Numbered from the stretch's first letter, positions 8,339-17,072 are shown. The stretch is 64,000 bases of DNA from Coralloluteibacterium stylophorae (GCF_018122625.2 NZ_JAGQFT020000001.1:372001-436000), one strand, 5' to 3'. Program-made: numbers and translations. Notes: a model not told the origin generated them from the sequence alone.

Positions 8339-8827
8339 ATGACCTCCACACGCATGCTTCCGCTGCTGCTCGGCGCGGTACTCGCCGCTCCGGTCCTGGC
8401 GCAGACGCCGCCCGTCGCGCGTCCGACCGGTTCCACGCTGCCGCCACCGCCGCCCCTGCCCCCGCCGCCCTCGGCGGCACCGGCACCCACACCGGCCCCG
8501 GCACCGATGCCGCAGTCGGCGCCCCGCAGCTATCCAGCGCAGGCCGCGCCGGCCTCGACGATGTCGGGCCCGGCGCCGAACTACGGCGCGAACCAGGTGC
8601 AGCTGCGTGGCGCCGCCGGGCAGACGATCACCATCCGCTCGCGCCCTGGCGACATCGACCGGTCGCAGTACGTCGTCGACTTCGGCCAGTTCGATCGCAA
8701 CGGCGACGGCCGGATCACCCGCGGCGAGGTGCCGGCAGGCCATCCGTTGCAGGGCCAGTTCCATGTCGTCGACAGCGACAACGACGGCAGCCTGACCCGC
8801 CAGGAACTCTCCGGCTGGCTGCGCTGA
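8339..8827 (+). CDS. Secreted EF-hand calcium-binding protein
   Basis: 162 residues. AAGGAGA 6 nt upstream supports the ATG. A signal peptide (LLPLLLGAVLAAPVLAQ) leads into a long proline/alanine-rich linker, then two EF-hand loops, DRNGDGRITRGE and DSDNDGSLTRQE, with acidic residues in the canonical Ca2+-ligand positions. It is presumably periplasmic or exported; function beyond calcium binding cannot be told. A GC-rich hairpin follows the stop. Confidence 0.82.
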   Translation: MTSTRMLPLLLGAVLAAPVLAQTPPVARPTGSTLPPPPPLPPPPSAAPAPTPAPAPMPQSAPRSYPAQAAPASTMSGPAPNYGANQVQLRGAAGQTITIRSRPGDIDRSQYVVDFGQFDRNGDGRITRGEVPAGHPLQGQFHVVDSDNDGSLTRQELSGWLR

Positions 8828-8860
8828 CACGACTGACCGGAGGAGATCGCCGGACACGAT

Positions 8861-8891
8861 CGAGGGCGGGTCGCGCTGCGGCCCGCCCTCG
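8861..8891. terminator. Bidirectional terminator hairpin
   Basis: CGAGGGCGGG pairs with CCCGCCCTCG across an 11-nt centre that can partly extend the stem (TCGCG against TGCGG). It lies between the convergent EF-hand gene and the cold-shock gene and is followed by CTTCGTCC. Confidence 0.6.
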
Positions 8892-8941
8892 CTTCGTCCG
8901 ACGTGACACCGGCGCGGACGCCACGGCCCGCGCCTCCGGGG

Positions 8942-9151
8942 TCAGAGCGGCTGGACCTCGTCGGCCTGCAGGCCCTTCTGGCCCTGCACCACCTTGAAGC
9001 TCACCTTCTGGCCTTCCTTGAGCGACTTGAAGCCGGTGCCCTGGATGGCGCGGAAGTGCACGAACACGTCCTCACCGCTCTCGCGGCTCACGAAGCCGAA
9101 GCCCTTGGCGTCGTTGAACCACTTCACGGTGCCGATTTCACGATCCGACAT
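8942..9151 (-). CDS. Cold-shock domain protein (CspA family)
   Basis: 69 residues, one cold-shock OB-fold. RNP1 is KGFGFV and RNP2 is VFVHF, with the flanking aromatic [10 protein letters not shown]. It binds single-stranded RNA/DNA and melts RNA structure. TAGGAGT precedes the ATG by about 7 nt. The upstream 250 nt are gene-free and could hold the long structured leader usual for csp genes; I could not define its fold. Confidence 0.93.
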   Translation of the reverse strand: MSDREIGTVKWFNDAKGFGFVSRESGEDVFVHFRAIQGTGFKSLKEGQKVSFKVVQGQKGLQADEVQPL

Positions 9152-9401
9152 TGCAAGACTCCTACAACTACATCGATGGGTGGATTGCGGCGCGGCTGCG
9201 CCATCGAGCTGGTTGCAGGAACTGCGATCTTCTCCGGCTCCGCGGCCGGTCGGCGGGGGGCGCGACCGACAGGAGTCGAAGCATGACACCGGCAAACACA
9301 GCCGCGCGCGATGCTAACCCCGGATTCAGGCGATTGCGAGAACACGCCCCGGAGCCCCCTCGCCCGTCGACGAACGGCGCCCGCACACCGGCAGGCGGAC
9401 G
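9152..9401 (-). other. Gene-free 250-nt stretch upstream of the cold-shock gene
   Basis: No ORF with coding character is seen. The stretch ends at the ribosome site of the cold-shock gene and begins just after the stop of the UdgX gene. A long 5' leader, as is usual for cspA-like genes, fits here, but no promoter or cold-box could be recognised by eye. Confidence 0.3.
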
Positions 9402-10820
9402 TCACCCTGCCTGCAGCAGGGCCAGGTCGGCGACCAGCTCGCGATAGGCGGCCGCCCGCTCCGGACCCGCGCGCAGCACGAACGACGGGTGCGCGGTGAG
9501 CATCACCGACGCATCTCCGGCGGGAAACCAGCGCCCACGCTCCTCCTGCAGCCGTACGCCACGCCCGAGCACGGCTTCCGCCGCGATCGCGCCGAGGCAG
9601 ACGATCCGCCGCGGACGCACCTGCATGCGCTCGGCCGCGAGCCAGACGCTGCAGGCGGCACGCTCGCCCGCCGCGGGATTGCGGTGCAGACGACGGGTGC
9701 CGCGCTGCTCGAAGCCGAAGTGCTTGACCGCGTTGGTGACGTAGAACGCGCCGCGGTCGAGCCCGAGTTCGCCCAGGGCCCGGTCGAGCAGGCGCCCGGC
9801 GGGCCCGACGAAGGGACGGCCGGACAGATCCTCCTCGTCGCCCGGCTGCTCGCCGATCAGCATGACCTCGGCGTCCTCGGGGCCTTCGCCGAACACCGTC
9901 TGCGTCGCCGGCTCCCACAGGCGGCAGGCGCGGCATGCCGACGCCGCCGCGCGCAGTCCCGCCAGGCCCTGCTCCGCCGGCGCAGGCGGCAGCGGCCCCG
10001 GGATGCGCCTGCGCGCCGGCTCCGGCGCCCGTTCGACCATGGCCTGTACCTGGCGCGCGGCGTCGCGCTCGAGCTGCGGGATCAGCGTGGCCTCGGGCAG
10101 GTTCTTCCAGTAGCGACGCGGCATCTCCTTGCGCATCATCCGCGCGTTCGCCCGCGCCGGATTGAAGATGCTGGCGTAGTAGGTCCGCCACAGCGGCTCC
10201 ACGGCATCCTCGGCGGGCACGTCCTCGCGACGTGCGCCGGGGCCGTGGTGGAGTGCATCGCCATCCCAGGCGACCGAGCCCTCGGGCGACGCGATCGCCC
10301 AGCGCATGCCGGCGAAGCGACGCGCGAAGAACGGCGCGACCAGCCCGAGGATGCGGTGCTCGGGCTCGAACCAGGCCGCATATCCCGGCGTGTCGTCCCC
10401 GGTGTCGGCGACGATCTCCCTGAAGCGGACGAACGCCTTCATCTTGTGCATGTCGCGCCGCACCTCCCGCGCCATCGCCTGCGCGCGGAGCACGTCCGGA
10501 TCGGCCGCCCGGTCGAGCACGCCGGCCTCCCCCCGCGCCAGCCGCCAGAGGATGCGGTACAGCAGCCCGAGACGCTGCGGATCCCGATGCGCCAGCACCT
10601 CGGTGGCGAGGGCGGCGAAGCGCCGCGGCACCCGCAGGTGAGCGACCGCGTCGGCGGCGACCACGGGCGCGTCCTCGACGTCGGCCGTGGCGAGCAGTGA
10701 GGGCGCATCGGTCTCCGACCACGCCACCGCCTCGGGCGCCAGACCGGCCGCCAGCGCCTGCCGCGCGACCTGCCGCCATGCCGCGTAGCCGGCGACGGTG
10801 CACCGCGCGCGATAGATCAT
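9402..10820 (-). CDS. DUF4130-UdgX fusion: uracil-DNA glycosylase-family repair protein
   Basis: 472 residues in two parts. Residues about 1-240 match the TIGR03915/DUF4130 DNA-metabolism domain (MHKMKAFVRFRE, FEPEHRILGLVAPFFARRF, WKNLPEA). Residues about 270-472 are a family-4-like uracil-DNA glycosylase of the UdgX type: paired cysteines in ACRACRLW, motif GEQPGDEEDLSGRPFVGPAG, the arginine-rich loop RGTRRLHRNP, and AHPSFVLR. In UdgX the His of the KRRIH-type loop attacks the deoxyribose and leaves a covalent protein-DNA link; the His is kept here with TRR instead of KRR. The ATG overlaps the stop of the radical SAM gene (ATGA), so translation is coupled. Confidence 0.85.
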   Translation of the reverse strand: MIYRARCTVAGYAAWRQVARQALAAGLAPEAVAWSETDAPSLLATADVEDAPVVAADAVAHLRVPRRFAALATEVLAHRDPQRLGLLYRILWRLARGEAGVLDRAADPDVLRAQAMAREVRRDMHKMKAFVRFREIVADTGDDTPGYAAWFEPEHRILGLVAPFFARRFAGMRWAIASPEGSVAWDGDALHHGPGARREDVPAEDAVEPLWRTYYASIFNPARANARMMRKEMPRRYWKNLPEATLIPQLERDAARQVQAMVERAPEPARRRIPGPLPPAPAEQGLAGLRAAASACRACRLWEPATQTVFGEGPEDAEVMLIGEQPGDEEDLSGRPFVGPAGRLLDRALGELGLDRGAFYVTNAVKHFGFEQRGTRRLHRNPAAGERAACSVWLAAERMQVRPRRIVCLGAIAAEAVLGRGVRLQEERGRWFPAGDASVMLTAHPSFVLRAGPERAAAYRELVADLALLQAG

Positions 10821-12043
10821 GGCCGTGGCGCGAACAGGTCCGCCTGCGCCGGCGTCGCCGCGAACTCGGCCTGCAGCCGCGCGCTGTCGCGCTCGCGCAG
10901 CGCCGGGCGATGGTCGAGGGTGACGACGAAGGGGCGCACCTTGCGCAGCGGCACGCGCAGCCGGCGCAGGTCGTCCAGCCGCAGTCGGGCGAAGCGCCGC
11001 TGCGCCAGGATCCGCTCGACGTTGCGCGCGCCCAGACCCGGCACGCGCAGCAGTTCCTCGCGCGGCGCGGTGTTGACGTCGACCGGGAAGCGCTCGCGGT
11101 GGCGCAGCGCCCACGCCAGCTTGGGATCGATGTCGAGCGGCAGCATCGACTGCCCCGCGGGCGCGATCTCGTCGACGTCGAAGCCGTAGAAGCGCAGCAG
11201 CCAGTCCGCCTGGTACAGGCGGTTCTCGCGCACCAGCGGTGGCGGCTTGGCCGGCAGCAGCCGCGATGCGTCCGGGATCGGGCTGAAGGCCGAGTAGTAG
11301 ACGCGGCGCAGCCGGTAGTTGCCGTAGAGGTTGGCGCTGGAGGTGAGGATGCTGCGGTCGTCCGCGGCGTCGGCCCCGACGATCATCTGCGTGCTCTGCC
11401 CGGCCGCGGCGAACCTCGGCGCCCGGCGGTCCTCCTTCGCCTCCTCGATACGCCAGCGCAGCCGACCCATGGAGGCGCGGATGTCGCCGGCGCGCTTCTC
11501 GGGCGCGAGCGCGCCGAGCCCGGCCTCCGTCGGCATCTCGACATTGATGCTGAGGCGGTCGGCGTAGCGGCCGGCGAGATCGATCAGCTCCGGCGCCGCA
11601 TCGGGAATCGTCTTCAGGTGGATGTAGCCACCGAAGCGATGGTCTTCGCGCAGGCTGCGCGCGATCTCGACCAGCTGCTCCATGGTGCGGTCGGGACTCG
11701 CGATGATGCCGGAGCTCAGGAACAGGCCTTCGATGTAGTTGCGCCGGTAGAAGTCCAGGGTGAGGTCGACCACTTCCGCGGTGGTGAAGCGTGCGCGCCT
11801 GACGTTGCTGCTGCGCCGGTTGATGCAGTACGCGCAGTCGTAGATGCAGAAGTTGGTCAGCAGGATCTTGAGCAGCGAGATGCAGCGGCCATCGGGCGCA
11901 TAGGAATGGCAGATGCCCATGCCCTCGGTCGAACCGATGCCGCGCGAGGCCAGCGAATCGCGCCGGGTTCCTCCCGACGAGGCGCAGGACGCGTCGTATT
12001 TGGCAGCGTCGGCCAGGATCGCGAGCTTGTCGACCAGCTGCAT
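10817..12043 (-). CDS. Putative DNA modification/repair radical SAM protein (TIGR03916-like)
   Basis: 408 residues starting MQLVDKLAILADAAKYDASC. The radical-SAM [4Fe-4S] site is CIYDCAYC (C-x3-C-x2-C). The C-terminal part has a helix-hairpin-helix DNA-binding motif, REELLRVPGLGARNVERIL, pointing to work on DNA. The family is nearly always next to the DUF4130/UdgX gene, as here with a 4-nt overlap. Its chemistry is not known. An in-frame ATG 16 codons upstream is rejected because the homologous region starts at MQLVDKL. Confidence 0.85.
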   Translation of the reverse strand: MQLVDKLAILADAAKYDASCASSGGTRRDSLASRGIGSTEGMGICHSYAPDGRCISLLKILLTNFCIYDCAYCINRRSSNVRRARFTTAEVVDLTLDFYRRNYIEGLFLSSGIIASPDRTMEQLVEIARSLREDHRFGGYIHLKTIPDAAPELIDLAGRYADRLSINVEMPTEAGLGALAPEKRAGDIRASMGRLRWRIEEAKEDRRAPRFAAAGQSTQMIVGADAADDRSILTSSANLYGNYRLRRVYYSAFSPIPDASRLLPAKPPPLVRENRLYQADWLLRFYGFDVDEIAPAGQSMLPLDIDPKLAWALRHRERFPVDVNTAPREELLRVPGLGARNVERILAQRRFARLRLDDLRRLRVPLRKVRPFVVTLDHRPALRERDSARLQAEFAATPAQADLFAPRP

Positions 12044-12083
12044 GGGCGCGGGGACGGACGGGCGGGCCAGTGGACACCGCGGC

Positions 12084-12132
12084 CGTCTCACCGGGTGAGA
12101 CGCAACGAGCCCGCGCCGGGGGCGCGGGCTCG
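12084..12132. terminator. Two consecutive hairpins between the four-helix gene and the radical SAM gene
   Basis: CGTCTCA-CCGGG-TGAGACG (12084-12102) and CGAGCCCGCGCC-GGG-GGCGCGGGCTCG (12106-12132) are both perfect. They lie after the stop of the minus-strand gene at 12164-12607 and upstream of the radical SAM gene, so they would terminate the former or fold in the leader of the latter. Confidence 0.55.
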
Positions 12133-12163
12133 CGGGCGGTCGCCTTGGGTAACGCCGGCGACG

Positions 12164-12607
12164 TCAGCCGTTGCGGCCGAGCGAATGCTTGAGGTCGCGC
12201 ATCTGCGCGTGGTCCTGCTCGACCTGCGGCTGGTACTTCTGCGCGATGGCGCGGACCTCGGCGTGCTCGGAGTCGTTCACCGCCTCGCGGAAGGCGTGCA
12301 CGATGCGGTCCTCGAACTCCTCCAGCTGCGAGATGTACTCGACGTCCGAGTTCTTGCTGAGCTTGGCGCGCATCTCGCCCCAGCCCTTGCGCAGGCTGCC
12401 GCCGACGCTGCCATCGCTGGGCGTGGCGCCGAGGGCGGCGACCTTGGTCTTGAGTTCGCCGGCGATCGAGGCCTTGGTCGCGGCCATGCGCTCGAACAGC
12501 TGCTTGTACTGCGCGTGATCGGCATCGCCGGCGGCATCGCGGTAGAAGTCGCGGCTGTCCTCGAGCACGTCGATCAGGTCGTTGAGGCTGGTGGTCTGCT
12601 TGCTCAT
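12164..12607 (-). CDS. PA2169-family four-helix-bundle protein (DUF2383)
   Basis: 147 residues, almost all helical and charged, with the ferritin-like pattern SLNDLIDVLEDSRDFYRDAA, EYISQLEEFEDRIVHAFREA and HAEVRAIAQKYQPQVEQDHAQMRDL. Glu and His spaced along helices resemble a diiron site, but metal binding has not been shown for the family as far as I know. Often stress-linked. Single gene with hairpins downstream. Confidence 0.82.
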   Translation of the reverse strand: MSKQTTSLNDLIDVLEDSRDFYRDAAGDADHAQYKQLFERMAATKASIAGELKTKVAALGATPSDGSVGGSLRKGWGEMRAKLSKNSDVEYISQLEEFEDRIVHAFREAVNDSEHAEVRAIAQKYQPQVEQDHAQMRDLKHSLGRNG

Positions 12608-12756
12608 TGCGTACCTCGCTTGGTCGGGGTGGAGTCGCCCGGGGCGACGTTGCGCGCAGGTTCGCAGCCGCTGCGACAAGGCGCCGTGTGGGCGGCTTGC
12701 ACGTCGTCACCACGAAACCGTCTGCAGGGTGTCCGCCGCCACGTACGATCCCCCCC

Positions 12757-13248
12757 ATGAGCTTCGACCCAACCCTTCTCCTCTATGTCCTGGGCGCGCT
12801 GCTGGTCGTGGTCGGCATCGCCGGCCTGATCCTGCCCGCCCTGCCCGGCCCGCCGCTGGTCTTCGGCGGCATGCTGGTAGCCGCGTGGGCGGAGGACTTC
12901 GAGCGGGTCGGCGCGGTCACCCTGATCGTGCTGGCGGTGATGGCCGCGCTGGCCTACCTGATCGACTTCGCGGCGGGCGTGCTCGGCGCCAGGCGCTACG
13001 GCGCCAGCACGCTCGCGCTGTGGGGCTCGGCGATCGGCACGGTCGTCGGCCTGTTCTTCGGCCTGCCGGGACTGATCCTCGGCCCCTTCGCCGGTGCCGC
13101 CGTCGGGGAGCTGATCCACAGCCGGCGCATCGGCCTGGCCTCGCAGGTCGGCATGGCGACCTGGCTGGGCATCGTGGTCGGCGCCATCGCCAAGATCGCG
13201 CTGTCGTTCGTGATGATCGGCGTGTTCGTGTTCGCGCTCATCGTCTAG
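12757..13248 (+). CDS. DUF456 membrane protein
   Basis: 163 residues, nearly all hydrophobic, with about four to five membrane segments. The DUF456 hallmarks GLILPALPGPPLVFGGM and FGLPGLILGPFAGAAVGEL (glycine/proline-rich half-helices) are present. Function not known. The next gene starts 4 nt after its stop, so the two are probably one transcript. Confidence 0.85.
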   Translation: MSFDPTLLLYVLGALLVVVGIAGLILPALPGPPLVFGGMLVAAWAEDFERVGAVTLIVLAVMAALAYLIDFAAGVLGARRYGASTLALWGSAIGTVVGLFFGLPGLILGPFAGAAVGELIHSRRIGLASQVGMATWLGIVVGAIAKIALSFVMIGVFVFALIV

Positions 13249-13252
13249 GCGG

Positions 13253-13945
13253 ATGCGCACCTTCCTGCTGCTGGTGCTGGCGGTCGCCCTGGGCGTGCTG
13301 GCGCTGATGCGCGGCTGGATAGCCATCCCGGACCGCCTGGACCCGTGGGCCCCGCTCGTCCTCGACGAGCCACCCGGGCCGTTCACGCGCTGGAAGCTGG
13401 GCCGCCTCGAGGACGACCGGCAGGCCTGCGCGCGCCTCCTGGAATCCTCGGGCTTCGCCGCCGTCGCCGTCGACGACCGCCGCGGCGACGACGGCTGCGG
13501 CTGGCGCAACGCGGTCCGGATCGGCCCAGGCTCCGATCCGGCGGTCGGCAGCGCCTTCACCCTGCAGTGCGCGGCCGCCGGCGCGCTCGCGCTGTGGGAG
13601 CACCAAGTGCTGCAGCCGGCCGCACGCCGCCGGTTCGGCCGCGGCGTGCGCGCGCTCGAGCACTACGGCTCCTATGCCTGCCGCAACGTCTACGGGCGCG
13701 CGAGCGGCCGCCGCAGCCAGCATGCGACCGCGAACGCCTTCGACCTGGCCGGCGTGATCCTGGACGACGGCCGCCGCATCCGCGTGGCCGGCGACTGGGA
13801 CGGCGGCGACGAGGAGGCGGCCTTCCTGCGCGAGATCCACGACGGCGCCTGCGGCCTGTTCAACGGCGTGCTCGGGCCGGACTACAACCGCGCCCACCGC
13901 GACCACTTCCATCTCGACCGCGGCGGCTACCGGATCTGTCGCTGA
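13253..13945 (+). CDS. Extensin-like C-terminal domain protein (M15-like fold)
   Basis: 230 residues with an N-terminal hydrophobic anchor (FLLLVLAVALGVLALM). The domain is rich in paired cysteines and ends with SQHATANAFDLAGV and HRDHFHLDRGG. The spacing of H-x6-D and H-x-H resembles the zinc site of M15 D,D-/L,D-peptidases, so the protein may cut or bind peptidoglycan in the periplasm. No activity has been assigned to the family that I know of. Likely co-transcribed with the DUF456 gene. Confidence 0.8.
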   Translation: MRTFLLLVLAVALGVLALMRGWIAIPDRLDPWAPLVLDEPPGPFTRWKLGRLEDDRQACARLLESSGFAAVAVDDRRGDDGCGWRNAVRIGPGSDPAVGSAFTLQCAAAGALALWEHQVLQPAARRRFGRGVRALEHYGSYACRNVYGRASGRRSQHATANAFDLAGVILDDGRRIRVAGDWDGGDEEAAFLREIHDGACGLFNGVLGPDYNRAHRDHFHLDRGGYRICR

Positions 13946-14024
13946 CGCGTCGCCGTCCTGCTGCCACGCCGCCTGCACGGGGCGGCCCCGATGCTGGCGG
14001 GCCCCGAGCCGTCCGCCCCGCCCG

Positions 14025-14852
14025 ATGCACCGTCCGCGTTCCCTGTCCTGGCTGCTCGCCGCCGTGCTCGTCGTCGCGGGCTGCGTGAGGATCGGCGATG
14101 CCTCCGTGCCGATCCCCACGCTCATGGACCGAGCCGTCCCGGGACACAGCGCCGACGTGCTGGTGGTCGTCCTGCCCGGACGCGGCGACGACCTGGAGAC
14201 GCTGTCCCGACGCGACCTGCTAAGGCGCATCCGCCGCCATTGGCCGCAGGCGGACGTGCTGCTGACCGGCGCCACCCTCGCCTACTACCGCGAGGGGCGG
14301 ATCGCCCGGCGCCTGCACGACGAGGTCGTCGCTCCGGCGCGCCGTGCCGGCGGCTACCGCCGGGTCTGGTTCACCGGCATCTCGCTCGGCGGGCTGGGCG
14401 CGCTGGTCTACGAGAGCACCTATCCCGACCAGGTGGAGGGCGTCGTCCTGCTCGGTCCCTATCTCGGCGACCGCGCGATCCTCGAGGAGATCGCCGCCGC
14501 AGGCGGCATCGGCAGCTGGGCACCGGGCCCCGCCCCGGCCGCCGTCACCGAGGCCAACTTCCAGCGCGAGGTCTGGCGCCGCATCCAGGCCCTGTCCGAC
14601 GCGCCCGCCCGGGCCGCGCGCATTCACCTCGCCTACGGCGAGCGCGACCGCTTCAACGGCGCCCTGCCCCTGATGCGCCAGGTCCTGCCGGACGGCCAGG
14701 TGCACGTGGTGCGCGGCGGCCACGACTGGCAGGCCTGGTACCGCGCCGCCGAGACCATCTTCGGCGGCATCGAGCCGCGCCAGGCGCGCTTCAGCGCGAG
14801 CGCGCCCAGCGGCGGTGGTCGACCAGCAGGCAGCGGTCCTGCACGACCTTGA
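14025..14852 (+). CDS. Alpha/beta-hydrolase lipoprotein
   Basis: 275 residues. The signal peptide ends in the lipobox VVAGC. The hydrolase core shows the nucleophile elbow WFTGISLGGLGAL, an acidic region LAYGERDRFNGA and a late His in RGGHDWQAWY, a plausible Ser-Asp-His triad. Substrate unknown; location should be the periplasmic side of the envelope. The low-complexity C-terminal tail overlaps the convergent CoA-binding gene by 62 nt, and may be an overrun of the ORF rather than conserved protein. Confidence 0.75.
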   Translation: MHRPRSLSWLLAAVLVVAGCVRIGDASVPIPTLMDRAVPGHSADVLVVVLPGRGDDLETLSRRDLLRRIRRHWPQADVLLTGATLAYYREGRIARRLHDEVVAPARRAGGYRRVWFTGISLGGLGALVYESTYPDQVEGVVLLGPYLGDRAILEEIAAAGGIGSWAPGPAPAAVTEANFQREVWRRIQALSDAPARAARIHLAYGERDRFNGALPLMRQVLPDGQVHVVRGGHDWQAWYRAAETIFGGIEPRQARFSASAPSGGGRPAGSGPARP

Positions 14853-15240
14853 TCCCGGCCTTCGCCAGCACCTCGGCCACCCCGTCGTTGCGGATCCCGA
14901 GCTGGAACCACACCGACGCCGGCCGCGCCGCGATCAGGTCGTCGACGTGCGGGGGGATGTCCTGCGGCCGCCGGAACACGTCGACCATGTCGACCCGCGG
15001 CTCGATCTCCGCCACCGTCCGGTGCACCGGGCGGTCGAGGATGCGGGTGACCTCCGGGTAGTAGACCGGCACCGGCACCACGTCGAGCCCCGCGCCCGCG
15101 AGGTAGTGGGCCACGTCGAAGGCGGGCTGCCCGCGCTGGGCCTCGGTCTTGATGCCGAGCACGGCGATGCGCCGGGTCGCGGCGAGCAGGGCGTCGATGC
15201 CGGCGGTGTCCTGGATCAGGTTGTCGCGCCAGTCGCTCAT
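14791..15240 (-). CDS. CoA-binding Rossmann-fold protein (YccU-like)
   Basis: 149 residues starting MSDWRDNLIQD. The CoA_binding domain pattern is AVLGIKTEAQRGQPAFDVAHYLAG, MVDVFRRPQDIPPHVDDLIAAR and VWFQLGIRNDGVAEVLAKAGIKVVQDRCL. Such proteins bind CoA in vitro; physiological role is not defined. Lies 66 nt downstream of the glutathione peroxidase on the same strand. Confidence 0.85.
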   Translation of the reverse strand: MSDWRDNLIQDTAGIDALLAATRRIAVLGIKTEAQRGQPAFDVAHYLAGAGLDVVPVPVYYPEVTRILDRPVHRTVAEIEPRVDMVDVFRRPQDIPPHVDDLIAARPASVWFQLGIRNDGVAEVLAKAGIKVVQDRCLLVDHRRWARSR

Positions 15241-15306
15241 GGTGTCCCTTGAACCGTTCCGCGGACGCACGATGATCGCCGCGGCGCAGGCGCGGCGGCG
15301 TGAGGG

Positions 15307-15795
15307 TCAGGCACTTCCCAGCGCCGCCTCGATGTCGCGCGAGAGTTCGGCCGGGCGCGCGGTCGGCGCATAGCGTGCGATGACCTCGCCGTCGCGGCCG
15401 ACCAGGAACTTGGTGAAGTTCCACTTGATCCGCTCGGTGCCGAACATCCCCGGCTTCTGCGCCTTGAGCCACTTCCACAACGGGTGCGCGGCCTCGCCGT
15501 TGACGTCGACCTTGGAGAACAGCGGGAAGTCGACGTCGAACTTGGTCCTGCAGAACGCGGCGATCTCCGCCTCGCTGCCCGGCTCCTGATGGCCGAACTG
15601 GTCGCAGGGGAATCCCAGGACGGCGAAGCCGCGGTCGCGGTAGGTGCGCTGCAGCTGTTCGAGGCCTTCGTACTGCGGGGTGAAGCCGCATTCGGAGGCG
15701 ACGTTGACCACGAGCAGCACCTGCCCGCGGAACTGGGCCAGGTCGATGTCGATGCCTTCGATGTCGCGGGCGCTGAACTCGTGGAGGGTGGTCAT
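15307..15795 (-). CDS. Glutathione peroxidase (cysteine type)
   Basis: 162 residues. Peroxidatic Cys lies in NVASECGFTPQYEGL, the Gln/Trp partners in FPCDQFG and KWNFTKFLV. It reduces peroxides with glutathione or thioredoxin; it has Cys rather than selenocysteine. Start at 15795 gives the usual N-terminus; an in-frame ATG nine codons upstream is possible. Confidence 0.9.
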   Translation of the reverse strand: MTTLHEFSARDIEGIDIDLAQFRGQVLLVVNVASECGFTPQYEGLEQLQRTYRDRGFAVLGFPCDQFGHQEPGSEAEIAAFCRTKFDVDFPLFSKVDVNGEAAHPLWKWLKAQKPGMFGTERIKWNFTKFLVGRDGEVIARYAPTARPAELSRDIEAALGSA

Positions 15796-15971
15796 GCGGA
15801 CGGTCCCATGCGGGCTGGACATGCATTCTAGGCCGCGCGCGCGCGCGGCCGGCGTGAGCGCCCGTGGGGCCGGATCTTCACTCCAAGCGAGAAGCTGCTT
15901 GCCGCGCGCGGGCCTTCGCGCGGCGCGACGGCGGGCCTAGAGTGCGGGATCCACCCCCGCCGGAGCCCACG

Positions 15972-17009
15972 ATGTCCACCGCCAGCATGAAGGCCGTCGG
16001 CCTCACCCGTTACCTGCCCATCGACGACCCGGACGCGCTGCAGGATCTCAGCGTGCCGATGCCCGTGCCGGAGCCGCGCGACGTGCTGGTGCGGGTCGAG
16101 GCGGTCGGGGTGAACCCGGTCGACACCAAGGTGCGCGCGCCCAAGGACGCCCCGGTGCAGCCGAGCCCGCGGATCCTCGGCTGGGACGTGGCCGGCGTGG
16201 TCGAGGCGGTCGGCGCCGAGGTCACGATGTTCCGTCCCGGCGACGAGGTCTACTACGCCGGCGACATCACCCGCCCCGGCGGCAACAGCCGCTACGCGGT
16301 GGCCGACGAGCGCATCGTCGCGCTCAAGCCGAGGACGCTGGACTTCGCCCAGGCCGCGGCGCTGCCGCTGACCGCGCTGACCGCCTGGGAGTCGCTGTTC
16401 GACCGCCTGCAGCTCGACCCCGAGGGTGGCAATGCCGGGCAGAGCCTGCTGATCATCGGCGGTGGCGGCGGCGTGGGCTCGCTCGGCATCCAGTTCGCCA
16501 GGCGCGCCGGGCTCACCGTGATCACCACCGCCAGCCGCGAGGAGACCTCGGCCTGGGTGCAGGAGCTTGGTGCCGACCACGTCGTCGACCATCGCAGGCC
16601 GCTGCGGCCGCAGGTCGAGGCGCTGGGCTTCGCCCATGTCGACTGGATCGCCGACTTCGCCAACACCGACCCGTACTGGGACCAGATGGTCGACCTGGTC
16701 CGCCCGCAGGGCCGCATCGTCACCATCGTCGACAACACCGGGCCGCTGGCGACCGCCGAGGCCAAGGCCAAGAGCGTCACCCACGCCTGGGAGATGATGT
16801 TCACCCGCGCCCGCTTCCGCACGCCCGACATGATCGAGCAGCACCGCATCCTCGAGCGCGTGGCCGCGTGGATCGACGACGGCAGCCTCAGGCAGACGCT
16901 CAAGACCCGGCTCGGGCCCATCGATGCGGCCAACCTGCGCGAGGCACACCGCCGCCTCGAGAGCGGCACCGCGATCGGCAAGATCGTGGTCGCCGGCTGG
17001 AAGGACTGA
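15972..17009 (+). CDS. Zinc-type alcohol dehydrogenase-like quinone oxidoreductase
   Basis: 345 residues, medium-chain dehydrogenase/reductase fold. The opening MKAVGLTRYLPIDDPDALQ and VNPVDTKVRAPK match the zinc-free ZADH/quinone reductase subfamily (TIGR02817-like). The nucleotide-binding loop is LLIIGGGGGVGSLGIQFAR. NADPH-dependent reduction of quinones or enones is likely. The start codon is 8 nt after a weak GGAG. Monocistronic. Confidence 0.83.
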   Translation: MSTASMKAVGLTRYLPIDDPDALQDLSVPMPVPEPRDVLVRVEAVGVNPVDTKVRAPKDAPVQPSPRILGWDVAGVVEAVGAEVTMFRPGDEVYYAGDITRPGGNSRYAVADERIVALKPRTLDFAQAAALPLTALTAWESLFDRLQLDPEGGNAGQSLLIIGGGGGVGSLGIQFARRAGLTVITTASREETSAWVQELGADHVVDHRRPLRPQVEALGFAHVDWIADFANTDPYWDQMVDLVRPQGRIVTIVDNTGPLATAEAKAKSVTHAWEMMFTRARFRTPDMIEQHRILERVAAWIDDGSLRQTLKTRLGPIDAANLREAHRRLESGTAIGKIVVAGWKD

Positions 17010-17072
17010 TCGCCCGCGCGCCGGGGCATCAACACGCCTCCACCACGCCATGGCGCCGGATGATCGCGCGCC

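Noticed and set aside
9402-12758. 1118-codon minus-strand frame that seems to fuse several proteins
   Set aside because: The UdgX gene starts at 10820 within it; the upstream part is an antisense/other-frame reading of the radical SAM and four-helix genes.
15796-15971. GC-only palindrome GGCCGCGCGCGCGCGGCC as a regulatory site
   Set aside because: Low-complexity CG alternation in very GC-rich DNA; no reason to think it a specific site.
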